DNA of 64,000 nt from Ovoidimarina sp963698645 (GCA_963698645.1 CAVORP010000007.1:62001-126000), one strand, 5' to 3'. Positions 45,004 to 54,834 are shown, counted from the stretch's first letter. The notes: a model not told the origin generated them from the letters alone. Translations and numbers: made by a program.

Positions 45004-45956
45004 CTATCCGAACCATGGCAGGCCAAAGGCCGGATGCTGCGCCCAGGCCCACCAGCTGTGGTTCACGAACTGACCAACGACGATCAGCACGACAAGCCCG
45101 AACCAGATCACCAAAAGACTGACCAGCCGTGCCGCCCGGCCGATCCACCCCGGCCCCTGCACGTTGCTCGCCTTGGTCTGCGCCGCCGCGCGTATCATCG
45201 CGCGCGCATAGATCCGCGCCGCCCAGCACCGCAGCCACCAGAAACTCGCAAAGACATAGACCGCCACCGCAAGACCCGAAATCTCGGCCACCTGTGCCAC
45301 GTCCTGTGCGGCGAGCGCATCGAAACCGGGAATGATATCTTCCACAAAGACCACCAGCGCACGGCTCGCGAACAGCGGCAGCGCAAAGAACACGGTGGCA
45401 AAGGCAAGCGCCACATGCCCCCATCCGGCATGCCGCACCGCGATCTGCACCTCCCGCCACTCCAGCGCCGCAAACCACCGCCCGGTCGCCGCCTGACGGG
45501 CAAGTCCCATGGGCAGGTGAACCATCACCGCAAGGAATATCGCGATGCCCGCAAGGAACAGAACCGGCCCTGCCCAGGCCTGCTCATACCCCTTGTTGAA
45601 AGAGTTGTCCCACCCGGCCCACCAAGCGAGAAGCCAGGGCAGGCTGAAGGGCACCGTCGCCAGTATGAGCGCCAGCGCAGCCTTCACCCCCTCGCGGATG
45701 TTCGCGGCCAGCCCGCCAAGAAGGCGCGTGGGCCACCCCCGGCCGCTGGGTCCCAGGACCCAACCGAACGCCCCGTGATGCGCCCCGATTGCCGGTCAAC
45801 CGACGCCGCCATGCGCCGCATCATCCACCCCAGCGCAATCACCGACGTGACCGGCGACAGGCAAAGCAGCCCGCCGATAGCCAGGTCGAAAAGCCCGCGC
45901 ACCGCCGCCCCCACCCGTCCGGCCCGCCGCACCGGAAATTCTGTCGTGACGCTCAC
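45004..45956 (-). CDS. Multi-span membrane protein of unknown function, frame disrupted near 45790
   Basis: The inferred product has about 317 residues with six or seven membrane helices: FDLAIGGLLCLSPVTSVIAL, ALALILATVPFSLPWLLAWW, GPVLFLAGIAIFLAVMVHL, ISGLAVAVYVFASFWW and LVIWFGLVVLIVVGQFVNHS. The frame changes near 45790; beyond it the natural text is HHGAFGWVLGPSGRGWPTR. The GTG start lies in the GTGA overlap with the upstream phosphatase-like gene, so the two form a unit. The sugar transporter genes surround them. The family was not recognised. Confidence 0.55.
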
Positions 45957-47103
45957 GTGAACACCGCCTCGATCGCCCGGTTCTCGGACCGGTGCGCCCG
46001 GAACCCCATGACAGCCGCCACCGTGGGAGCGACCGGCACTTTGATCCACGACCCTGTTCATAGATCCGGTCCCGCACGATCCCCGGCCCGAATACTCAGC
46101 GCCCATGTCTCATGGGCGGCACGGCTGTTGAAATGATGCTGGAACGGCACATCCATCAACGGGTTCGCATCCCGCCCGCAATCCGGCGTGATCACGAACA
46201 CCGTGTTATCGCGATAGAACGGGTCTGCATCCGCCGCAGCCACCAGCCGCTCCAGCCCCTCGTCGATGATCGAAATCGCCCGCGTGTAATGGCTCGGATT
46301 GCCCCAATGCACGTAATCTGGGTCCTGATAATTCACCATCATCAACCGGGGCCGCAACTCTGCCATGGCCCGCGTGGCCAATGCCGTCAGCAACCGGTCG
46401 CCACGGGCATTGCGAAAGCCGTCATCCCCATAATCCCGTCGCCAGTCATCCCAGAACCGTTGCACCGCCTCCGATTGCACCGGCGCAATCTCCCGGTGAT
46501 CGGCGGCCAGCAACTCCGCCTGCGCCGCAACGATCGCGGTCCGCGCCTCATCGGTCAGCCCGCCCTCCTCAAGCTGACGCGCGAACTTGTGCAGTTTGAA
46601 CCGGTGCAGGCTCAGCATCTCGGACCGGAAAGTGATGCCGTAATGGGGATTCATCCCGAAGGTAAAGAACTCTTCCTGCGGGCGATCCTCTCCGTTGATC
46701 AGCAAGACCTCGTGGGCCGGAATATCGAACGCGGCGCGCAGGTATTCGAACAGGGTGGGCTCGGTGGGCTCCAGCCGGTCGATCTGCACGCCGCGCGCGA
46801 CATCGCGATAGCCCAGATACCGGCCCGTCAGGATGTTCAGCGTTCCTTCAGCGTGAGAGGTATCCACCCCGTCGAGCTGCGCGATCCGCATGTCCGGGAT
46901 CAACACGCCCCGCCGCGTCAGGTGATGCCGCAGGAACGGGGCAAATGTCCCCGCCGGGTCGATCGTCTCCTGTCGCCGGACCCCGCCCCGAACCGCACCA
47001 GAACAACATTCGGACCGGAATAATCCGCAGCGCGCCCCGGACCCGGAAGACCCGCAATTGCACCGGCACCAAGACCTGCCGTGAAACCCCGGCGTGTGAT
47101 CAT
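45953..47103 (-). CDS. Secreted alkaline-phosphatase/sulfatase-like metalloenzyme, at least three frame breaks
   Basis: The inferred product has about 380 residues. A Tat signal (MITRRGFTAGLGAGAIAGLP, GGAG before the ATG) leads to SGPNVVLVRFG; then LDGVDTSHAEGTLNILTGRY, MMVNYQDPDYVHWGNPSHYT and VFVITPDCGRDANPLMDV, matching the core and metal-binding Asp/His pattern of the alkaline phosphatase superfamily. Breaks lie near 46980, 46070 and 46040; the real C-terminus reads VPVAPTVAAVMGFRAHRSEN and ends in GTGA at 45953. The substrate is unknown. So many breaks suggest either poor sequence here or a decaying gene. Confidence 0.6.
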
Positions 47104-47268
47104 CGCCTGCTCCATCTCAGCGCCCCGACCCTCATTTTAGCATGGGAACCGCCCCGCACAAAGCAACTATGCCACCATGGACAGCGTCCCAAGGCTTCGC
47201 TACCACTTTGACGATACGGTCTCGATTGGGGCTCTGCAGGGGCCGATACGGGAGGACGAGGGGGAACC

Positions 47269-48333
47269 ATGGCCGAAGTCACGATCCGCGATCTGCGCAA
47301 ATCCTACGGAACGACGCAGGTCATCCACGGGGTCGACGTCGACATCGCGGATGGCGAATTCGTGGTTCTGGTCGGGCCATCGGGCTGCGGCAAGTCCACG
47401 CTTCTGCGGATGATCGCCGGGCTCGAAGGCATCACCTCGGGCACCATCGCGATCGGGGACAAGGTGGTCAACAGCCTGCCGCCCAGCGAACGCGACATCG
47501 CCATGGTGTTCCAGAACTACGCGCTTTACCCGCACAAGACCGTCGCGTCGAACATGGCCTTTGCCCTGCGGATGCGGCGGATGGACAAGGCGGAAATCGC
47601 CGATCGCGTGAAACGCGCCGCCGAGATCCTCGGCCTTACGCCCTATCTCGACCGTTATCCCCGCGCGCTCTCGGGCGGCCAGCGTCAGCGCGTGGCCATG
47701 GGCCGCGCCATCGTCCGCGATCCCCAGGTCTTCCTGTTCGACGAACCGCTGTCGAACCTCGACGCCAAGCTGCGCGTCCAGATGCGCACCGAGATCCGGG
47801 AATTGCACCAGCGGCTCAAGACCACCACCGTCTATGTCACCCACGACCAGATCGAGGCGATGACCATGGCCGACAAGATCGTGGTGATGCAGGGCGGACA
47901 TATCGAACAGGTGGGCAGCCCGCTGGACCTCTACGACCGCCCCGCCAATACCTTCGTCGCGGGGTTCATCGGGTCGCCCTCCATGAACATGCTCAATGGC
48001 ACGGCGCGCGGCAATGGCGGCGCACCCGGCATCGCCATCGGCGATATGGTCCTGCCCCTGAACGGGCCTGCGAGCGTGACCGACGGTCAGCCGGTCACCG
48101 TCGGCATCCGGCCCGAGAACCTGACGCTTTCCGATGCGGGTCTGCCCGCCACCGTCTCGGTGATCGAACCGACGGGCGCGGAAACCCACGTCGTGCTGCG
48201 CGCCGACGGGCAGGACCTGACGGCGGTGTTCCGCGAGCGTACGACACTGCGCCCGGGCGAAACCGTCCACCTGACCGCCCGGCCCGACGCGGTGCTGCTA
48301 TTCGATCATGCAAGCGGGGCACGCCTTTCATGA
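47269..48333 (+). CDS. Sugar ABC transporter ATPase, MalK/UgpC type
   Basis: The product has 354 residues. Walker A VGPSGCGKSTLLRMIAG, signature LSGGQRQRVAMGRAIV, Walker B VFLFDEPLSNLDAKL and switch VYVTHDQIEAMTM are followed by a regulatory TOBE/OB domain (about 240-354; VTVGIRPENLTLSD). It is divergent from the phosphatase-like gene and is the only ATPase near the binding protein and permeases at 40.8-44.8 kb, so it most likely serves them. Four bases overlap with the GDSL gene. Confidence 0.92.
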   Translation: MAEVTIRDLRKSYGTTQVIHGVDVDIADGEFVVLVGPSGCGKSTLLRMIAGLEGITSGTIAIGDKVVNSLPPSERDIAMVFQNYALYPHKTVASNMAFALRMRRMDKAEIADRVKRAAEILGLTPYLDRYPRALSGGQRQRVAMGRAIVRDPQVFLFDEPLSNLDAKLRVQMRTEIRELHQRLKTTTVYVTHDQIEAMTMADKIVVMQGGHIEQVGSPLDLYDRPANTFVAGFIGSPSMNMLNGTARGNGGAPGIAIGDMVLPLNGPASVTDGQPVTVGIRPENLTLSDAGLPATVSVIEPTGAETHVVLRADGQDLTAVFRERTTLRPGETVHLTARPDAVLLFDHASGARLS

Positions 48334-48980
48334 GCGCCCCGAGGACGATCCTTTGCTTCGGCGATTCCAACACCCACGGAACCCCGCCGATGACCGCGTA
48401 TTCCGAGACACGCCGGTTCGACGCCGCAACACGCTGGACCGGGGTGATGCGCCGGGGCCTGCCCGCCGACTGGACGGTGATCGAAGAGGGTCATCCGGGC
48501 CGGACCACCGTGCATGACGACCCGATCAACGGCGCCCACAAGAACGGGCTTCGGTCGCTCCCCGTCGCGCTGGAAAGCCACCGGCCCATCGACCTTGTCG
48601 TCATGATGCTGGGGACGAACGACTTTCAGGTGAAGTACTCGGTGACCGCCATCGACATCGCCAGGCCCATGGACGCCCTGATCGCGACCATCTCGCAAAG
48701 CGCGGCCAACCCGGTCATGGGCCCGCTGGACCTCATGATCGTGGCCCCGCCACCGGTCCGCGAAACGGCACGTTCGCCGAGATGTTCGCCGGCGCCGAGG
48801 CCACGTCACGCGGACTTGCCGGCTATCTCGAAGCCACGGCACGGGAAATACGACGCCGCCTTTCTCGATGCGGGCAAACACATCTCGGTCTGCGCCGAGG
48901 ACGGCGTGCATTTTGACGAAGCGGCCCACGCAACGCTGGGATCGGCCATTGCCGATGCCGTTCTGGCGCGGTTCGGCTGA
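48330..48980 (+). CDS. SGNH/GDSL-family hydrolase with two compensating frame breaks
   Basis: The product has about 216 residues. Block I is ILCFGDSNTHGTPP (Ser), block III is VVMMLGTNDFQVKYS (Gly-x-Asn) and block V is EDGVHFDEAAHATLG (Asp and His). Between about 48765 and 48845 the frame is displaced: the natural text, seen in another frame, is GTFAEMFAGAEATSRGLAGY, after which the original frame resumes at YDAAFLDAGKH. A deletion and an insertion about 80 bases apart are therefore present. The family removes acyl or acetyl groups, here perhaps from the imported sugar. Confidence 0.85.
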   Translation: MSAPRTILCFGDSNTHGTPPMTAYSETRRFDAATRWTGVMRRGLPADWTVIEEGHPGRTTVHDDPINGAHKNGLRSLPVALESHRPIDLVVMMLGTNDFQVKYSVTAIDIARPMDALIATISQSAANPVMGPLDLMIVAPPPVRETARSPRCSPAPRPRHADLPAISKPRHGKYDAAFLDAGKHISVCAEDGVHFDEAAHATLGSAIADAVLARFG

Positions 48981-49000
48981 CGACCTGAAGGGAGGACCAC

Positions 49001-49457
49001 ATGCTCAAGGGTATCGATCCCCGGCTCAATGCCGAGGTTCTGCACGCGCTCCGCGCCATGGGGCACGGCGATGTTCTGGTGATCGCGGATACGAACTTTC
49101 CCGTCCGATCAGGTCGCCCGCCACACGATCTCGGGCGAGCTTCTGCGGATGGACAATCTCACCAGCGCCGAGGCCACGAACGCGATCCTCTCGGTCCTGC
49201 CGCTCGACACCTTCGTCGATGATTTCGCGGGCCGCATGGAAATCGTCGGCGCGCCCGACGAGGTCCCCCCGGTGCAGGCCGAGGTTCAGGCCGAAATCGA
49301 CGCCGCCGAGGGCAAGCCCCGCCCGATGGTCAGCATCGAACGCTTCGCCTTCTACGACATGGCGCGCGAGGCCTATGCGGTGATCCAGACCGGCGAACGC
49401 CGCTTCTACGGCTGCTTCATGTTCCGCAAGGGCGTGATCCCGCCGGACGAGTCCTGA
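49001..49457 (+). CDS. RbsD/FucU-type sugar mutarotase, one-base frameshift near 49102
   Basis: About 152 residues. The start MLKGIDPRLNAEVLHALRAM with GHGD (catalytic His) and VLVIADTNFP is typical; after the break the frame continues as DQVARHTISGELLRMDNLTS and ends YGCFMFRKGVIPPDES, typical of FucU rather than RbsD. It interconverts sugar anomers, most likely of fucose or a related sugar. It lies between the GDSL hydrolase and the PfkB kinase. Confidence 0.82.
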
Positions 49458-49460
49458 TCC

Positions 49461-50384
49461 ATGGGCCATATCGCAATTCTCGGCATCTTCGTCGCCGACA
49501 CCGCCTATCGCGCCGACAGACAGCCCCGGATGGGCGAGACGATCCTTGGCAACAGTTTCGCCCTCGGCCCCGGCGGAAAGGGCTCGAACCAGGCCGTCGC
49601 TGCCGCGATGGCGGGCGGCGATGTGCATTTCATCTCGCGCCTCGGGAAGGATCCCTTTGCCGATATGGCCTTGGAAACATGGAAGAAAGCGGGCGTGATC
49701 CCGGCGATTACCCAGCATGGGGACAGCTTCACCGGGGCCGCCTATATCTTCATCGAAGAGGCCACGGGCAACAACGCCATCATCGTCTCGCCCGGGGTCG
49801 CCGGCACGATCTCCGCGGCCGATGTCGAGGCCCGCGCCGACCTGATCGGAAGTGCCTCGGTCTTCGTCACACAGCTGGAACAGCCGATCGGCGGCCGCGC
49901 ACCGCGCCCTTGAAATCGCGCGGGACGGCGGGGCGCGGACGATCCTGAACCCGGCCCCCGCCGCACGCCATCGCGGACGGGATGCTGGCGCTCTGCGACT
50001 TCGTCACGCCCAATGAAAGCGAGGCCGAGGGGATCACGGGCATCGCCGTCGCTTCGGTGGACGACGCCGACCGCGCGGCCGAGGCGCTTCTGGCAAAGGG
50101 CGTGGGGGCCGCGATCATCACGCTGGGCGAAAACGGCGCGCTTTACCGCGACGCCGAAGAGCCGGGTGCATGTGCCCCCCTTCAACGCCGGCCCGGTGGT
50201 CGAGACGACGGGCGCGGGCGATGCGTTCAACGGCGGTTTCGCGGCGGCACTGGCCCGCGGCATGGACCCGGTGGATGCGGTCCGCTTCGGCTGCGCCACG
50301 GCCGGGATCTCGGTCACCCGTCCCGGCACCGCGCCCGCCATGCCCGCATTGTCGGAAATCGAAGCCCTGCTTGCGCGCGGCTGA
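49461..50384 (+). CDS. PfkB-family carbohydrate kinase (ribokinase-like), three frame breaks
   Basis: About 307 residues. The start IAILGIFVADTAYRADRQ with GGKGSNQAVAAAMAGGDVHF, NPAPAA (after a break) and the closing ETTGAGDAFNGGFAAALARG (catalytic Asp) are the PfkB signatures. The frame changes near 49893, 49962 and 50160; each side remains well conserved. It would phosphorylate a sugar delivered by the importer. So many small indels over 300 bases suggest sequence error, or recent loss. Confidence 0.78.
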
Positions 50385-50390
50385 CGCCGG

Positions 50391-51164
50391 TCAGCCGTCA
50401 AGCGTCGCGCGCCACGCATCCGTCAGGTGCCCCATCCGGTCGGGCGGCACCGCGATCCCCAACCGCGCCCCCGCCAGATCGATCGCCACCGCGAAACCGG
50501 TCCCCGCCGCCGCCGGACGCAGCGCCAGAAGCGTCCAGCTGGTGGCGCTGGGCTCGGGCGCGGGCAGACCGGCCATCGCCGCCTCCGAGAAGGTCGAGCG
50601 CATCGGGGTCGCCCGATGCCTCCGTCTCTCCTCGATGGACAGGACCCAAGCCATGGCATCCTCCTGAATTTTCGACAGAAAACTGTCGAACACGATCGCC
50701 GGGCTCGCCGTCTTCGGAAAGCGGGGCCTCAAGGCCGACAGCGGCCGAAAGCCGCTCGGTCGATATCCCGCGGCGATCGGGGTCGAAGTCCGTTTCAAGG
50801 GTTCGACGCGCATCCGGATGCTCTTTGCCCCGTCGACCAACGCCTCGAAGAAAGCGCGCAGATGCGCAGCTGATCCTCGGCGTCCTTGTCCGGCACAGTG
50901 CCCGGTCAGCCGCTCCAGCGCAGGGTGGCCAAGGCCGGCGCTGATCGCGATCAGCCGCCGGTTCGCCACGTCCAGATGCGCCTCGCGGCCCGCCGGGCTT
51001 TCGATCACCATCCGCCGCGGCATCACCGTATAGTCGATCTCACCGACGATCCGACGTATCAGAAGCGGTCCGCTCGAGGCACGCAATTGCCGGCCACCCG
51101 GCTCGCCCAGACCCGCGGCGGCCAAGGCGATCAGCCTGTCCTCTAGCCCTGATTTTTCGGTCAC
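50391..51164 (-). CDS. Uncharacterised protein at the end of the kinase-GTPase operon
   Basis: The inferred product has about 257 residues from GTG 51164. No signal peptide or membrane helix is visible. It contains LLIRRIVGEIDYTVMPRRMV, an AHLDVANRRLIAI segment and FDSFLSKIQEDAMAWVLSIE. Between about 50865 and 50925 a second frame reads more naturally (TVPDKDAEDQLRI), so two compensating indels are possible. The next gene upstream is the roadblock-like gene, 40 bases away. No family was recognised; context suggests a partner of the GTPases. Confidence 0.5.
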   Translation of the reverse strand: MTEKSGLEDRLIALAAAGLGEPGGRQLRASSGPLLIRRIVGEIDYTVMPRRMVIESPAGREAHLDVANRRLIAISAGLGHPALERLTGHCAGQGRRGSAAHLRAFFEALVDGAKSIRMRVEPLKRTSTPIAAGYRPSGFRPLSALRPRFPKTASPAIVFDSFLSKIQEDAMAWVLSIEERRRHRATPMRSTFSEAAMAGLPAPEPSATSWTLLALRPAAAGTGFAVAIDLAGARLGIAVPPDRMGHLTDAWRATLDG

Positions 51165-51203
51165 GCGTGCACTTTCAACTATCAACGATGGCGTATTCTT
51201 GGA

Positions 51204-51546
51204 TCATTCAGTCACATTTTCCAAGACAGAGCGGGCCTTGTACCGCGCCGCATCAAGATCGATATCCGGCGCACCGACGATGCACAGCGCCTCTGCCGGC
51301 GCATCCGGCGCCCGCAACAGCACCATCGCGCCCGTTGCGCTCAGCTTGATCGCCTCGCCGGTATCGGCCTCGACACCGCCCAAGGATCTCGCTCGCCGTC
51401 AGGCACAGCGCATCCAGCCATTCCTGCGGCTGCACCATGGCCGAGGACCAGCCCAGAACCATGCCTGCGCTCAGGTCGACATAGGCCACGACTTCGGTAC
51501 CCGGCAGGCCGGTCCGAAGTTCGTCTAACTGGTGCAGGATCGTCAT
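51204..51546 (-). CDS. Small roadblock/LC7-like protein, one-base frameshift near 51383
   Basis: The inferred product has about 114 residues. It starts MTILHQLDELRTGLPGTEVV and YVDLSAGMVLGWSSAMVQPQ, the fold pattern of roadblock/LC7 (MglB-like) proteins. After a one-base break at SEILGG it continues EADTGEAIKLSATGAMVLLR and ends with RYKARSVLENVTE. Such proteins are partners or activators of small GTPases. It lies directly downstream of a GTPase gene; a strong inverted repeat covers its start codon. The assignment rests on pattern, not on a search. Confidence 0.55.
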
Positions 51547-51600
51547 TGCCCGTCCCGGAAGATGTTTCCGGGCTATCTGTGACCCAAGGTCACGGGCAAT
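51544..51600 (-). promoter_or_regulatory. Nested inverted repeats over the roadblock gene start
   Basis: On the minus strand an outer pair ATTGCCCG and CGGGCAAT (51593-51600 and 51545-51552) encloses two hairpins, GTGACC-TTG-GGTCAC (51579-51593) and CCCGGAA-acatc-TTCCGGG (51554-51572). The last arm runs into the ATG of the roadblock gene. There is no T run, so it is not a standard terminator. It could hide the ribosome site and start codon. Confidence 0.5.
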
Positions 51601-51666
51601 GCAACAGCGAGACGTGCCGAACCTCCGGGTCCGGTCACGTCCGCAAGGGATCGTTCAGATCAGGTT

Positions 51667-52500
51667 TCAGGCCACCGGACGCCGAATATCGCGCACCGGG
51701 CGGGTCGAAGTCGCATCGTCCGATGACACCGCAACGCGGCGCGGCATCACCACGGATCCCGCCGGCGCTTCCGGTGCCGGGCGCAGTGGGATGGGCGCGT
51801 TCGCCTCGGCGTCGACCTTGCCGCCCACGCCCAGAACGATCTCCAGAAGCGCCTGGGTGAACTGCTCTGCACCACTCGCATTCCACGCGTCGATGTCGTC
51901 CCCCGCGCCCATCGCCTGGGTCAGCGACACCGGGAACACGCCGCGAAACAGGCCATCCGTCTCGGACTTGACGCGGCGCAGCACCCGCGCTCCGTCGGTT
52001 TCGTTCAGAATCTTGTCGAAGCGGGTCAGCAGGAGCAGGCTGTTCTCCTGCAATTCGACCGGCAGATCGTCCCAAACCGCCGCCTCGGACTGCCGCCAGG
52101 CCTGCGTCGCATGGGTGCACCAGATCACGCCATCGGCATGGTGCAGCGCCCGCTGCCAGACTTCGGGTGACATGTTCGGATCCGAATTGCCCGGCATGTC
52201 GATGATATCCATGATCTCCAGAATCTCGGATTTCATGAAGATCCGGATATGGCTAGTATCGGCGACCGAGACGCTTTCCATCTCATTGAGAGCAACCGGC
52301 GTATGCTCTCCCTGAAGATCGACCGCATAGGATTGGCCGTCGCCATGAGAGAACCACACCGGCGGAAGCTGCGTTGCCGTGACCTTCACGGGCGATCGTC
52401 CCTCGCCCAGAAGAAGGTTGGCCAGCGTGCTTTTCCCGGCGCTGAATTCACCCATCAAAGCCATGACCGGCTTTCTGGCGATCTTTTTCTGTCCTAGCAT
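51667..52500 (-). CDS. Dynamin-like/GTPase domain protein
   Basis: The product has 277 residues. G1 is MGEFSAGKSTLANLLLG, G3 is IIDMPGNSDPNM and G4 is LLLTRFDKIL; switch-like VTATQLPPVWFSHGDG lies between. The C-terminal 60 residues are Pro/Ala/Arg-rich and unlikely to be folded. It lacks a recognisable membrane segment. It follows the large dynamin-like gene by 30 bases; the two could form a heteromeric pair, as known for paired bacterial dynamin-like proteins. Confidence 0.8.
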   Translation of the reverse strand: MLGQKKIARKPVMALMGEFSAGKSTLANLLLGEGRSPVKVTATQLPPVWFSHGDGQSYAVDLQGEHTPVALNEMESVSVADTSHIRIFMKSEILEIMDIIDMPGNSDPNMSPEVWQRALHHADGVIWCTHATQAWRQSEAAVWDDLPVELQENSLLLLTRFDKILNETDGARVLRRVKSETDGLFRGVFPVSLTQAMGAGDDIDAWNASGAEQFTQALLEIVLGVGGKVDAEANAPIPLRPAPEAPAGSVVMPRRVAVSSDDATSTRPVRDIRRPVA

Positions 52501-52530
52501 GTCCTCATCCTCTGGGTGCGCAGGGGCACA

Positions 52531-54658
52531 TCAATCGATAAACTGTTCAAGCAACGCACGTGTCGTCTTTATGGTCTCGGCCTTTTGCTTCGTGGCCTTG
52601 CTCTCGCTGAATCCGGCCAACTCGTCCATTCCGGTTTCGGGCTCCGCTGCAAGCGACGTCAGGATCTCGCGCTGTGACGCAAGAAACTCGTTCTGGATCT
52701 TGCGGGCTTCGGCCAGAACCGCATTCACGTTGTCGGTCTTCAGCGCCTCGACGATCGGATCGGTCTCGGCCTTGATGATCTCGGCGAAATCCTTGGCAAA
52801 GCTGCCATAGCCCTTCCGCCTGCGCCACCAGCGCGACCACCAGCCCGATGACATATCAAGCGCGATCGTCTGACCCAGCATGACCGGGGCGGGGATGCGC
52901 GGCGCGGGCGGCGCTTCAAGCCGGAACCCGCCATCGGGCACGCTGAAGGCGCGCAGATAGATCTCGCGGATATCCGCAGTGGTCTGCAACAGGACCGACT
53001 GACAGGTCTTCTGCGCTCCGCGTGCAAAGACCTGAAAGGCCGAGCGCAGCAGAACCCGAAGCCCCGTTGCGTCGTAATGCCAGACTTCGGAATCCCCGTA
53101 TTCGTCCAGATGCTTGATCAGCGACGAGGTTGCGCGCTCGAGGAAAGACTGGTGCGATCGCTCGAGCCGGGTAAGGAATCCCTGCCGGATCGTAGCGAAT
53201 TCACGCTCCAGCCGCTCGCGAGCCTCGGCCTCGACCCGGTCAAGTTCCGCCGGAATCAACTTCCGGTCCAAGGGCTCGCCGGTGCCGCTGCCAACGCGCT
53301 TCGACACCATGTGCTCGGCCGTGGTCACACCGCTCAAAAGGTTCATCGCGGCGCGGGCGGTCTTGGCGATCACCTCGCGCCCCTCGCCTTCGACGACGCG
53401 GTTCGATACCGCTTCCAGAAGCTTCGGAAGGCCGGACAGGGTCCAGACCATATCCTCCACCGACGGGTCTTCGCCATCCTCGCGCAGCGCCGCCTCGGCC
53501 CAGTTGAACAGGGCGGCACGGCTGGATTCACTCAATTCCCCAATCGCACCACGCAGGACATGGTTCGCCCAATAGGCACTGCCAAAGATGATATCGGCAT
53601 CGGCGGGACCCTGATGATCCTTGAGCGTCTTGCGAATGCTCTGCTCGATCTCGGGCACCTGGTTCGCGGGATCGCTCAATTCGTCGATCCGGTTCACGAA
53701 GATCATCACCTCGCGCGACGGCAGGTTCGAAATCAGCCGGATCAGTGCCAGATCGACCGTCGACAGCGCCTGATGCGCCGACAGGACCACGACGCACATC
53801 CGGCTTTCGCGGATCGCACGGATCGTGATCTGCTCGCGCATCATGAAGGTATCGTTCACACCCGGCGTGTCGCGGATGCAGAAATCGACGGGAAACTCCT
53901 CGCGCTGAAGGTACAGCGCCGCGGACCGCGTGATATCGGCAAAGCGGCCCTGCGCGTTCGATGTCTCGGTATCGCTCTCGAAATCGTCGCCCAGGCAGAC
54001 ATAGCGCTGGATCAGCTCGCTGTCGAAATAGCCATAGGCATGCTCCTGCCCCATGAGCATCTCGAACTTCCGGCCAAGCCGGCGGCGCGACTTCTCGCGC
54101 ATCGCCTCAAGCTGGGCGGTGACTTTCTGGACCTCGTCCTCGGCGCCGGCCCGTCCGGCCAATTCGCCGATCCGCCCGCCGCGTTCCAGAAGGCGGGTCC
54201 ATTCATCCTCGTCGAAGAAGCGGAAGCTGGCGCGCGTCCCGGCCACCTGCGGGCGCGGGCTGACATGCAGCGAGGTCACGACCGACGTCCACGGGTTCAC
54301 GTCGGCAGGCAGAAGATCGGGCCAGCCGACCATCGCGTTGACCAGCGATGTCTTGCCCGCCTTCACCTGACCGATCATCGTGACGCTGGGCTCGACGCGG
54401 CTCAGCTGCCGGTGCAGCTTGCGCGCGGCGCGAATGCTGGCACGGTCCGCGATCCCGGCAATATCGGTCAGGGCCTTGGCCACCGCCGAACTGCTGCGCA
54501 AATATTCGTGAAGCGGACCGAACCCTGTCGCAAGAAGCGACGTATTGAACTTCTCTACGGCCTGCTCAGGGGCTGCAACCGCCGCGCTCAGGCTGCGGGG
54601 CGTCGGTTCCCTCCGGTGCGAAAGCCTCGTTCGGCTCGATCTTGTGCTCTACGTTCAT
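52531..54658 (-). CDS. Large dynamin-like GTPase, one-base frameshift near its start
   Basis: About 709 residues when read from ATG 54658, which has AGGGG in front. The first 24 codons (MNVEHKIEPNEAFAPEGTD) are in a different frame from the rest; the join near 54588 leads to AAVAAPEQAVEKFNTSLLAT. G1 is IGQVKAGKTSLVNAMVG, G2-like is DVNPWTSVVTSL, G3 is CIRDTPGVNDTF and G4 is MIFVNRIDEL. The C-terminal half is helical (FATIRQGFLTRLERSHQSFL) with a Trp/Arg patch GWWSRWWRRRKG (about residues 630-640) that could bind membranes. It is the likely mechanical component of the operon. Confidence 0.82.
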
Positions 54659-54736
54659 TCTATACCCCTGACCTTTCGGCGGCGCGTCCGTGACCGCGCG
54701 AATGGCCCCATCGAGTTATTCAACCTGCGCGCAACA

Positions 54737-54753
54737 ATCCTCATGCTGAGGAT
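54737..54753. repeat. Hairpin in the gap before the dynamin gene
   Basis: ATCCTCA-TGC-TGAGGAT is a perfect 7-base-pair inverted repeat in the 176-base gap between the degenerate GTPase and the dynamin gene, in a locally AT-richer stretch. It could be an operator or a pausing hairpin; there is no T run. Confidence 0.35.
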
Positions 54754-54834
54754 CGCATTGACCATTTATCGGAACTCAAAATGGTGATTCTAAGGCGGCT
54801 TTCTGACCCAAATCGCGAAATCGTCTGGCCCGGG

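Noticed and set aside
47142..48980. A 612-codon plus-strand frame from before the ATPase to the GDSL stop
   Set aside because: Only the last part (from 48330) is real GDSL hydrolase; the first 390 codons are an Arg-rich alternate frame of the ATPase.
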